The notes beneath the pieces were generated by a model. It saw only the letters and a list, made by a program, of their open reading frames with translations, ran no database searches and was not told the DNA's origin. Position numbers and translations under genes: made by a program. Shown here piece after piece: positions 47,418-57,576 of a DNA stretch of 64,000 bases. The DNA comes from Moniliella sp. 'wahieum' (Eukaryota > Basidiomycota > Moniliellomycetes > Moniliellales > Moniliellaceae), in the NCBI GenBank assembly GCA_003971905.1, contig RSEE01000004.1, forward strand, positions 1,178,001 through 1,242,000. Direction: 5' to 3'. Position 1 is the stretch's first letter; each line of letters starts with the position of its first letter.

Positions 47418-48744
47418 CGGCGGGCAAAGGCGCAGGTGGCGTCAGGTGGTGATGGTGGCCGAATGACATTGCCCGACAACAGCGCGCCCAACTTTCAGCC
47501 AATGCGTTGTTCCCCACTATCACGCACAGAATCACGCGACGCGACGCGTCTTCGAGCTTCAAGCTTCAAGCTGCTGACCACTCCGCTACTCAGTCAGTCT
47601 GACTACTCAGGGGGGCAGTTGGCCTTCACAATTTCAATATGGCCTGGTTGAGATTGAGGTCAACCATCATATGGAGCTGCTCCTTGCTCTGTGAGGTCTT
47701 CTGGAAAAGCAGAGGCGTTTGGGATCATTGGTTGGAGGTACTAAACACTCTTGCTGCATTGCGTACAACTTGCTGAGCAAAGCCGTCTTTTGAAAGAGGG
47801 TGGGGGTTGGATACGGTCATAGAGCCATGGCAGCATTACAGCGAGCTTGGTATATGTATAGGCGGGCCACACAACTGATGCACAGTGTCGGCGGATTGTC
47901 AAAATGGTGAGGGCCCGAGACCAAAAGACATTGCGATCCTGCCAGAAAAAACGTATCCATGAGGTGTGGTCTGGTGTGGCCCAGGCGGAGCGGTGACTTG
48001 AGGCTTGAAAGCAGGGCCAAAGCTTGCTGGGGCCTTCCGGGATAGTTGGTGATTTGCCTGTAGAACCAACCTTTCCATACAGAGTGAACCTGTACGGCGA
48101 CTCGAGTCCATCAGTCATGTATCACTCCCATGACAGTTAGAATGCCTGGAAATGCTACTGAGACTCAATAAGTATGATCCCTTGGTTGGTAAGAAGTGCT
48201 ATATCTATGCACTCGAAAACTCGTGCAGCGCGGTGATTGTGCAGCGACCAAAGCCAAGTCCGTTGTAGTGCTGATGCGCTGATGGCCAACAGCTACTTGC
48301 ATCTGTGGCACACCAGTACTGATGCGCCACACATAAAAGGATTATACAGTGCTTACTCTGTACTCAGGGGGGGGCAATATGTTCCGGGACTTGTCGAATA
48401 ACACCGTATCCACAGTTTATCTTTTCCTCTCTCCTCGTATACTGCGCTCGGTGTCTATCTACCTCGGGCAATCACAACCTGCTCCTATCCTTGTATATCT
48501 TTCTCAATGTGCGGTCATCGAGATCATCGAACGGTCATCAGCGACCGAGCCCGAGAGCAGGGCCAACTCAGACTCGGTGTTCCTAGGCACGCGTGAACAC
48601 CAAGGGGATATGCCCAGAGGTGGGATGCCCAGACGAGAGCCAAGGACAAAATACTGGGCAATGGGATTCGGTTTCGTACATTGGTAGACGAGCGCGCGAG
48701 GTGCATGTTTGAACACGTGTCCTATCTTGTCTTACCCAAGAAGA
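47418..48744. other. Intergenic region upstream of RFC4
   Basis: No gene supported. AGCTTCAAGCTTCAAGCTGC (47550-47569) lies about 140 bases upstream of the RFC4 start. A 125-codon minus-strand frame (47741-48118) lacks a family and is considered chance. Confidence 0.5.
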
Positions 48745-49626
48745 TCAAACACGACGGCCCCCCGGATAGGTAGCCTTGCGCCCAATATCAAACGGCACGT
48801 ACTTGTACTTGATCATGTGCTGAATCTGGCGGCGCATGGTCAGAACGAAGAGGGTAATGAAGTAAAACACCAAGATCGGCCAGAAGACGGGATGTCGAAC
48901 ATGGCGAAGAAGGTGCAGAAGAGCGAGATGAGGATGGCCTTGGTTGCTGATAGCCAAAACTGGATCTCCATGTCAGTTGTCTCTTTTCAGGCAAAAGGCA
49001 AGGAACGAGAGATACATACGGAAAACTCAGGCAGCCGCCGGACAAACGGACGGAACTCGTCCTCGGCCTGTGGGGGACCAAAAATGCCACTCATCAGCCC
49101 ACCAGATGGCGGGGGGGGGGCCTCAGGAGCAGCGGGCTCACCCGCCTCGATGTTGTCGACCTCCATGTCGTCATCAAAGGAGGGATCAAACTTGGGAGTG
49201 AGGAACGCGAGGAAGAGGTTGAGCAGGTAGATGAAGAGGGCGTAGCACACAATGTACCATCCCTCGGCGATGAGGATGCGTAGCATAAACACGACCAAGG
49301 CGCCAGCCGTGAAGCCCCAGCGCTGGGCGGGGAATGGGGTGGAGCGGTCGAGGACAAGCTGGTAGCGTTGCTGGAGGAGATGCGCGAGGGCCTGGCCCTT
49401 CTGAAGCGCGGGGGGGAGGGAGCTGTCGCCAGGGGGCGGGCGCGGGAGCAGAGAAGCCGCTGGCAACGAAGCCGCCGCTGCTGGGGCCAAAGCTGGAGCC
49501 GAGGGTGGGCATGTGGGGCTGAGGCGGGGCGTGGGGCTGGGCGGCAGGCGGTGGGGCATAGAAGCCGCTGCTGGCGTCTCCGCCGCCCATGGGCGGGTAA
49601 GCACCTGGATCCTCGGCGCGCATCAT
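48745..49626 (-). CDS. RER1: Rer1, ER retrieval receptor, with Pro-rich N-terminal extension
   Basis: Golgi membrane receptor that returns ER membrane proteins by COPI. The Rer1 core reads [60 protein letters not shown] and [14 protein letters not shown]. After an intron near 48960-49020 come [20 protein letters not shown] and [20 protein letters not shown]. The stop is at 48745. The ATG at 49626 gives [16 protein letters not shown] and a Pro/Ala/His-rich stretch that shifts frame near 49450. It places about 90 residues before the core, where usual Rer1 proteins have 20-30. The extension could be real or come from a mis-chosen start; no ATG nearer to the core fits better in the core's frame. 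Four membrane spans expected. Confidence 0.94.
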
Positions 49627-49726
49627 CCTCAACGTCGGCGGGGTGTGGTGTGGCTGGAGGTGGAGTCGGGCAAAGATTCTGGCTGGCTGGGCCTCCAGCG
49701 TGCGCCGCGGGGGCTGGCTGCTTATG

Positions 49727-51062
49727 TCAGCGACTGCGCGGCTCCACGCGCCACGTCGGATGTGCTGCAAGTTTGAAAAGTGCACGTGCGTCACGTGGCG
49801 CTCCCGAGACCAGCCCGGGCCTTCCCGGGCGAAGATGGGGCATGCATTGTTCAAGGGCGTTAGCTTGTGTTGATGGCACCCACAGCGTCTGGGCGTTGCT
49901 GTCATCTCCTTGTCAGTACCACATCCACCCACAGCAAGGATGACGCTGACGCACCCGGCAAAAATCAGATCCAGCGCCGTGCCCCCTACAGCCATGCGCG
50001 CCAAGCGAGAGCGGCAGAGTTCGTACCACTCCGCGGGAGTTGGGTACTCTTCGCTCATCGGGCCCAGCGGCTGAGACATCCAAACCAGGCGGGCCTGACC
50101 AAACGCCTCCAATGCTTCAGGAAGTACAAAGGCCAGTCGAGCTGCGAGTTCAGCAAGTGCCGTTTTGCGATCTTTGGCAAGCTCTGACACATCTGCCCCT
50201 CCATGGGGAGCGGGCACACGTTCGGGCAGCGGCAGAGGGCTGAGCATCAGGTACGTTCTGGGTTCCAGGGATAGGGACGAGGCAAATTCGTGCCACGCCC
50301 TCGATGTTCTTGTGCCGCACAGCCATTTGCGTGCTAAGGAGATCGGGCATGCCCCCCCATTTGCTGGTAGTGGGAGTTAGTCTATTATCCCGTCAATCGG
50401 GCAGCAACGTACAACGATGGGGGGGTGCCTGTCCCGCCGCATCCCTAGCAGCTTGGGCGAGGACCAAATCAAATGAAGTTCGCCGAACGCCAATCAAGTT
50501 GTCCTTGGCCAGCGCATCCCGCCCTGACAACAAATCGACCACCAAGGTTGAGACCCCTGGCCCAGCCATGAGGGCGGCGAGGGCGGTGCCATGGGGCCCC
50601 TGAGGAGCGAACTCTTGGCCGAGCGGGGGGGGCTACAGCCGCTATTTTATCCAAGGGAGTATCCGCCAGCAGATCACGGGGGTGAACCCAGTATACCTTG
50701 ATCCCCTCCACGTCTGCAGGGGTAGGTGCCTCTGAGGCAAGTGCAACATAGGCAACGACGGTGGTGTGATGAGCGGCATCCCAGTGAGCCTCTTTGGGCT
50801 GTGAGGCAGCAGGGAGGACGAGGACAACCTGGTTGGGGTGCGCACGCGGCGGCGGGCTGGCGGGGCGCGGGCGGGTGGGAAGGGAAGCCAGGCTCAGCTG
50901 AGGTCGGCGGGCGGCATGGAGGAGGCGGTGGTGGGCGAGCTGCAAGGCCAGGTAGGCACCCTGCCGCTGGCCCCCGGCGCGCAGCGGCGCCACACGCCAG
51001 CTGCCGCCTGCGGCACGTGACCAGCAGCTCCACTGCAAGCCCACGCCGGCAGGTTTCAGCAT
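49727..51062 (-). CDS. Protein of unknown function
   Basis: Not recognised. The ATG at 51062 gives MLKPAGVGLQWSCWSRAAGG. The frame continues LALQLAHHRLLHAARRPQLS, a Pro-rich linker, VVLVLPAASQPKEAHWDAAH and DVEGIKVYWVHPRDLLADTP. After a shift at the C-run near 50630, another frame gives GPHGTALAALMAGPGVSTLV, DLLSGRDALAKDNLIGVRRT and DLVLAQAARDAAGQ. Later come MAVRHKNIEGVARICLVPIP, FVLPEALEAFGQARLVWMSQ and EYPTPAEWYELCRSRL. A good intron (GTGCGT near 49952 to GACAG near 49903) joins a last exon with AQTLWVPSTQANAL and a stop at 49727. About 400 residues, soluble, Ala/Leu-rich. It lies 100 bases upstream of RER1 on the same strand. Confidence 0.6.
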
Positions 51063-51713
51063 TGACTTTCCTTTTATCTCAGTCTCGAGTCCCCTGCACA
51101 CAACCTTATTGAGACGCTAGACAAGCTCTTTTCTATGGTGCGCGAGTACTCGGGACACGAGTCCGGCCCTGCAACATGAGCAGTAGTGGACTGGCTGGCG
51201 AGCACGGGCGGGCTTGATGCATGATGGAAACAAACTTCTTAACTTTCGCGACCATCAGTCCGAGTTGGCGATCGTTCTCTTCCCTCGCTTGCCTCGTCGC
51301 CAAAGGTCGCACCTCTTTCCTCACCCACCGGTTTTGGTGGCAGGAATGGACCGGTCTTTCGTCTGTGGTGCAGTCTACCTTCGTCAGATCTCAGAGCTGA
51401 TCAAGCACGCCACATGGCTGGGAGCAAAATGCTACCCGGCGGGGATGGGGAACCGGAGCGCTTTGTCGATGCTCCCCAGCTAGACAATGACGCACCCGCA
51501 ATCACCCAAATCACCCCTTTGGTTCATAAGCACACGACGTACGACTAAGATGGTAAGAAGCATGAGTGCAGCATCGATGGTGGAGTAAATATCATTGTGT
51601 TATGCCTCACAACCCCCGTCGGCCCTGAAAAAGTTGTACGTGTATGATGTGGGCCCGACTTGTAGGGCGGCGAGTGGAATGTACCACGTTTAGGGGAAGA
51701 TCCTAACTTGAAG
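51063..51713. other. Intergenic region
   Basis: No gene supported. It is the promoter side of the unknown gene and the 3' side of the GMC gene. Confidence 0.5.
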
Positions 51714-53708
51714 TTAAAGAGGCGAGCGACCCGTGATTTCCTCCGCGAAGCGCTCGGCCATAGCGTAGATGGTGGCCGAGAGGTGGGAAGATCTGGAAGG
51801 GGATGGTGGCGCCATCCACAACACGGAGGGAGCCGTTGCTCACACCGTACACCGTGCCGTCGGGGTAGACCACACCGCCGAGCTCACGGGGCGCCATCTG
51901 CGCCGTGCCGATCTGGGCGCGACGGGCTGGTAGGCTGCGCCCCACTTCTGCCAGTCGGCGTAGGAACCATAGTTCTCGTCATTGGGGACAGTGGCATTGC
52001 CAGGCGCATACTCTTCGCCAAGCATGTCCGAAAGAGGAGCCGTCTGAGTAATCTTACGGGCGCCACGCCAGCCAGCAATGGTGATGTCCCAGTCAAGGGG
52101 CACCGAGAAGAAGCGAGGGTCAATGATGGCCTGAGTGAAGGGGTTGGAGTCGGCAATGTGGATGCTGCCCCGGTGAAGGGGATCAAGATCCAAGCATCTT
52201 GGCCAAAGCCAGGTAGAGCCGTAGTCGACAAAGTACTCAAACACCGACACATTCTGAGCCCAGATGTTCTGCTCAATCACGTCCCACTGAGCCAGAAGAG
52301 CTTCGGGGGAAACTGCGCCGCCGTTGAGGGCAGTCTCGTTGGCCCATTGGATCCTGTTGGCAGTGAACCAGTCGTGGACATCGGACGCGTTCGAAAACAG
52401 TTGCTGGATGTTGGGCAGACCCAGCGTGTTCGACGGGCCCGTGCCAGTAAGTTGCGCGTGTTGTTGCTGGCAATGCTGATCTTGGTCTGATCGTGCAAGT
52501 TAGCACCGACACCAGGCAAGTCGATAATGGGAGTCACACCGGCAGCCTTGAGAACAGTTGCATTCCCGACGCCACTGCGCTCAAGGATGGTACTCGAGCC
52601 AAGAGCCACCAGCCGCAACAATCACACCGGCGGTCGCGTTGAGGGCGACGGGAGCTCGTCCGCAGCGTGCTGGATCTCGGCACCAGTGACGCGGAAGGGC
52701 TCAGAGGAGTCGTTGAACAGCGCACGGGCCCCACGCCAGCCAACGAGAACGTGCAGGTTGGTACGAGAGAACTCAATAGGCGAAAGGTACGCGGTGGCAG
52801 AGGAAGAACGGACAGCACCGTCGGGGTTGTCGGGCGTAGTGGCAATGGAGTTAGGCACAAAGGAGACAAGCCCGTGCACGTCGCCCGTAGCGCTTGCATC
52901 AGTCAGGTTGATCTGAGTTCCAAGGCAGTGTGGCTTGCAGCCGAGTACGCCTGGCTGTAACCATCGGTGTACATGCGGCGACTGAGAGAGAGAGTGAGTG
53001 CTGTTGGGTGGTTGTTGTTGTCTGCCGGGGTGTAGCTCACCTGCACATGGCCGCCCTCACCATGAAGAGACTATAAAGGATGGGATGTTAGCTATTCTGA
53101 TCCTGTGGCAATGAGAAAGAACACGTACAGGAACAATTTTGCCGGTGCCTTCGCTTTGCTGATAATCGTTAGGAATAGTGTAGTTCTCCACTGCCTTGAG
53201 ATAGGGGAGGAACTCTTGCCAGCGGTAGGCTTTCGTCCGGAGTACTCAGAGAAAGAGTCGTACGCTCGACAGCGGCACGGCACCATGTACCGCCGTTGAC
53301 GGAGCTGGAACCACCAAGAGTCTTGCCGGCGTCGAAGCTCTTGTTACCCCCAACTTGCTCGGTGGTGTTGTACATCCAGTCAAGCCCCGAAGTGGTGGTG
53401 AGAGCTTCACCATAGGCGTTGATAGTGCTGATGGCAGGAGAGGTACGGTTGTCTCCGCCCGCCTCGACGACCAGAACGCGGGTTGCGTTGTCCTCCGAAA
53501 GACGTTGGCCATCACCAAGCCGGCAAGACCACCGCCGAGGATGATCCAGTCGTACGTCTGGTTTTGAACCACGTTGATGTCCGAAGTGATGACCAGGCAT
53601 TGCTCGCCTCGGCCATGCCCGTGCCGTGGCCGGGAACGGCCGTGCGTCAGTCATGGCTAACGTAGCAAGCGCACTGGCGCCAGCCAAGAATGTGTTGCGG
53701 CCAACCAT
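51714..53708 (-). CDS. GMC-family FAD oxidoreductase, secreted
   Basis: Flavin oxidase/dehydrogenase of the glucose-oxidase/aryl-alcohol-oxidase type; substrate unknown. The ATG at 53708 encodes a hydrophobic N-terminus (MVGRNTFLAGASALATLAM) that may act as signal peptide. After a shift, YDWIILGGGLAGLVMAN forms the FAD Rossmann motif. VLVVEAGG and AGKTLGGSSSVNG (GMC signature 1) follow. An intron lies near 52960-53070. Further on come GSSTILERSGVGNATVLKAA (signature 2) and DLPGVGANLHDQTKISI. The C-terminal VVDGATIPFQIFP carries the region around the second active-site residues. With a shift near 51790 it continues SATIYAMAERFAEEITGRSP and a stop at 51714. At least five indels interrupt it. 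A TATATATACG box lies about 60 bases upstream of the ATG. Confidence 0.9.
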
Positions 53709-53764
53709 GACAAGGAGATTGATGGTAGGAGGTGGTGGACCCATGGTTTGGAGGCGAAGTGTTC

Positions 53765-53777
53765 CGTATATATACGT
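53765..53777 (-). promoter_or_regulatory. TATA-like box of the GMC oxidoreductase gene
   Basis: CGTATATATACGG lies about 55-70 bases upstream of the GMC ATG, oriented for the minus strand. Good match to a TATA box; start site not determined. Confidence 0.5.
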
Positions 53778-54387
53778 GGTTGTCCAAACCAGCCCGTCTT
53801 CTCGCCAAGAGACTGGAGCTTGACGGCTGGCTGAAGCGCACGCGCCAACTGAGGACCGAGTATACCTTGCGTCCAGAGAAAAACTTGTGATGTGTCCATG
53901 TACACAGCAACCGGCAAGCGTTCATCACGTTCATCGATCTCATCATGCATCGTGCAATGGGTGCGTATTGGTTGATTGAGAAAAATGTATGATGCACACT
54001 GCATGTGGTGCATGATAATGATGCAATCATTAAAATGAGGTTACTGGTGAGACGTAACTGATTGAGATAGCAACCCGACTCCAGATGCGGCTCAAGTCGA
54101 ACGGTGAAGTTCATGACGCGTGGCGTACGTTTCAAAAGCTTGAGCGTTTGAGAGCTTGAGCGGGAGACCGGAGGCTCTGAAGAGAGAGAGGTTCCTGTGT
54201 GCATCACGCGTAACGCGTAACGCAGCATGACTATCATGAACATGGCGCATGTTGGTGTGTTGGTTGACTCCATCCTGCCGATGTGAGTACGTGAGTACCT
54301 GCAAGTCGAAAGACCCCGAAACCTGTCCCCCAAGCCCATTGTGGCCCACCAGGGCCGGTGACTTCTCGGAAGCGAGAGGGAGAGGGG

Positions 54388-54426
54388 GAACATCACATGT
54401 CACGCGCGTCATATGTCACATGTCAC
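54388..54426. repeat. TCACATGTCAC array
   Basis: Units ACATCACATGTCACGCGCG and CATATGTCACATGTCACAG, related to the GTGACATGT array at 35517. Confidence 0.65.
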
Positions 54427-54967
54427 AGAAGAGAGGGCAGAAGGCAAATTAAAGGGGCAAAGCCCACAAAACAAGGGGGCGGCATTTACTTCTCATCTAC
54501 TACCGATGATTGGACTCGAAGAGCACACTTGAGATCGATAGAGATGTGAGAACGCAATTGAGACGGATCCTTCTTTGTATCGCACACTAGTTGCGCGGAG
54601 ATGAGCCCTTTCTCTGAGTGTTCAGAGGGGTACAGTGTGTACGGGTTTGCGTCATGCATCAAGCTTGACCTAGACAGTGCCCCAGAGAGTACCCCCAGCC
54701 ACAGCAAGCCCCGATGACTCTGGCGGGCTAGGATATGCTCGCAAATGCAGTAATGCAATGCAAGCCCGAGAAAAATCAATCGAGATCATCGATCACCGAC
54801 GGTCGTCCGCACAGGAAGAAGCCAAACTGGTTTGGCGTTTGAGGCGGGACAACAATCGCATCCTTCACATCGTACGTAGGCGTCATGCGCATCATACATC
54901 GTCGATCATCGACCGACGTCCCTACGTACTATGATCACGCCATACGCCCGAATAAGACACTAAAGCC

Positions 54968-54987
54968 CGTGACGCGTGACGCGTGAG
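54968..54987. repeat. GTGACGC direct repeat
   Basis: GTGACGCGTGACGCGTGAG, near-perfect 8-base units, similar to the elements near 7028 and 3190. Confidence 0.65.
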
Positions 54988-55676
54988 TCGCGAATATGCA
55001 TAACCGGAACGGAAGACAGAGGGTACTATCCTCTTATCACCGGCCACCTCTCAGTAGTACACGACGAAGGGCAGCAAATGTGCATTGTGGAGAGGAGAGG
55101 GAGGATCAGATCGATCAGTACCCGCCAAGTCCTCCAGGGACGCACTCAAGGGTCATTAATCATTAATCATTTTTCTTCCCTTGGCCATGACGCGCGGATA
55201 TACTGTGCCACCAATGTAAAGACAGCCAAGAAGAGTTGCTTGAAGAGCACTGGGAAACCCTTTTACTGAGGAGTCTCATCGGAGACACGGCTCATCGCTC
55301 CTAGTGCTTATGCAGCTCTCGTGTCGAACACCCCCATTTCGGATCCAAAACACGTGCGCCGTCCAGTTTGGAAACGAATGCCGCGGGAGAACCATAAAGA
55401 GTCCCGACACATGCAGTTTCGGCGACTTCTGCCTATAATTGCGCGGGAACGAGTATGCAGGACACACACCGAAGATGGGCGAGCCTGGTATATAGGCCAA
55501 GCGTTTCTCTGTACCATAAGTGCATCAGCCTTAAGCTCTGTATAAATGAGACAACGTATAGAATGCAGATTGTAATATGGTCGATGCACATGCATGAGAA
55601 GAGGGAATGGAAATCGAGAGAGAAACACCCTTTTGCATGGGCGCGCCATGATGCATGAAGGCTCAACAACAGACCC

Positions 55677-57576
55677 TCAAGCCGCGGACGAGATGGCCTT
55701 CTCCGCCTGGCGTATCTCCCCCTCCTCCTCCGGCCCAGCCACAGTAGAAGGATCTGTCGAGTCGCCTGGCTCCGCCACACTCGCTTCCGTTTCTTCTCAG
55801 CTTCCCGTTGGAGGTGCTGCGGCTTCCGATCAATTTTGGCCCTCCGAGCGCCCAGCACAGGTCCCTCCATCTGTCCCGTATGGGGTTTGTGCCGAGGCGT
55901 ACGGCGAGCGGGCGCGAATGGTAGCCCCTTTCCAAATCAAAATAAATGAAGTGGGATGGCAATGGCGATGAGCAAACTCAAGAGCAAGCCTGCGTATTGA
56001 ATCCCATGTTGTTAAACATTTGCGTAGTGTACAGGGGGAAACTGGCCGCCATCAAGTTACGAATGAAGCCTTGTGCCCCGATGGCCGATGCGCTCGCTTC
56101 GCCATACGCGTCGGTCAAATAGGCCTGGACCGATTGGAAGATCCAGACAATGCCAGCCAAGACGAGCACCAAGCCGATCTGGGGTGCAATCCAGTGCACC
56201 CATGAATAGGCACCTGTAAACGAAAAGATAAACATCCCAATCGAACACACAATTCCTCCCGCCGCGCCATAATACAGCCGCACTTCTGGCACACCGACCC
56301 CACCATTCGCCCGAGCGGATTTGTTGTAGAGGTACGAGTCATGGAATAGGAACCCCCATCCTATAAACGTACCGATGATCGGGCCAATGTAGGCCAAACC
56401 TGTGTTCCCTTCGGACCAGCCCCGAATTTTGGAAAAAGCGAGGGGGACAGCCGAGAACATGGCAAAGATCAAGCTCCACGAGTAGGCCAACCAGAGCGAA
56501 AAGAAGAGGACCACAGGTTCTCGCACGATCATGATGGCAGCACGAGAGGTAGAGACCTTGAGCAGATCCATCAGACTCGGCATCTCCAACTCGTCTGGGG
56601 AACGGTACCGATTGTCACCCGTTTGCTTGCGCAGCTTTTTCGCTCGGCGCGAAAGGAGGGCTGAGCCGCGAGTCTCGCGGAGGAAGATACACTCCATGAT
56701 GAGAAATCCACCATTGATGGCCATCTGAATCCACTCAATGCCACGCCAGCCAAGATTGGACTTGGCGTCAATGTAGCCCGCATAGAGGGGGGAGGCCGTG
56801 GTGCCCAAGACGGCAACCAATGTAAAGAGCGCAACGGGCAAACCAATCTCGTTTGGACGGAAGATCGATGCCAAGGTACCGGGAATAATCGTCGTGCCCG
56901 CGGCCCCGGACACGCCCGAAAAGAAGCGGCCAACAATCACAGTTGCGATGCCTTGGGCAGTAAAGAGGGGGATGAACCAAATGACAAAAGCGGCATAGCA
57001 GACGAGATAGACAGGTTGCGCACCAACAAACTCGGTCAACGGACCCAGAACGGGTGGCACCAATGCAAACGCGACGTTAAAGATGGTAAATCCCAACTGG
57101 CCAAGTTCCTTGGCTGCGTACATTGTAGGGAAAGGGAGGAGGAAGAGAAAGTGGAAATGATGAGGGGGAGGGGGTCAGCATTGTACCTTGACATAGAGGG
57201 GAAGAAAACCCGAAGGACTTACGTGAATGCAGTTCCTTGCACATCCTACTCACGCCCGAGCCATATGCAGCGGTCGCCAGCCCGGTCCCTAGGGTCATGC
57301 AGCAGAGCAAGCCTGTATTTGTCCACTTTTTGCCATAGACCAGTTCATCGGGTTGAGCGGATCGTCGGGACCATCCCAATCAACGAGGATAATGTTGCCA
57401 ACATCAATGTCCTGTTGTAATTGCGGGTTGTGATGAGGCTGCACTTCTTGGTGGGAAGCAGAAGTGCGCTCGATGCTTGAACCTGACGTTGGGCTGGGGT
57501 TGGCATCGGCGTCGGTGGTCTGGTACTGTTCTCCTTGAGGGAAAAAGTCGGCGCGGATGTTGGTCTGCTTTTTCAT
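55677..57576 (-). CDS. Major facilitator superfamily transporter (DHA1, Tpo1-like)
   Basis: Proton-coupled drug/polyamine exporter type. The ATG at 57576 gives MKKQTNIRADFFPQGEQYQT and a hydrophilic N-terminus. ILVDWDGPDDPLNPMNWS is the fungal DHA1 pre-membrane signature, and KKWTNTGLLCCMTLGTGLAT follows a shift near 57335. An intron (about 57120-57225) joins the first membrane helices. The large exon from about 57117 holds ELGQLGFTIFNVAFALVPPV, VIVGRFFSGVSGAAGTTIIP (GRxxxG), a central cytoplasmic loop and ASAIGAQGFIRNLMAASFPL. One missing base near 55990 ends the frame early at 55978. The other frame continues LLLSLLIAIAIPLHFILIWK with an acidic tail and a stop at 55677. Twelve membrane spans are expected. 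Confidence 0.92.

Larger units (their letters stand above)
53709..55676. other. Intergenic region, 2 kb, repeat-rich
   Basis: No gene supported. Contains CATGCA/ATGATGCA elements (53930-54020), ACGCGTAACGCGTAACGC (54206-54222) and a CACATGTCACGCG array (54390-54425). It also has GTGACGCGTGACGCGTGAG (54968-54986) and three TCATTAATCATTAATCATTT units (55153-55172). ATCGATC palindromes occur near 54780-54800. Confidence 0.55.
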
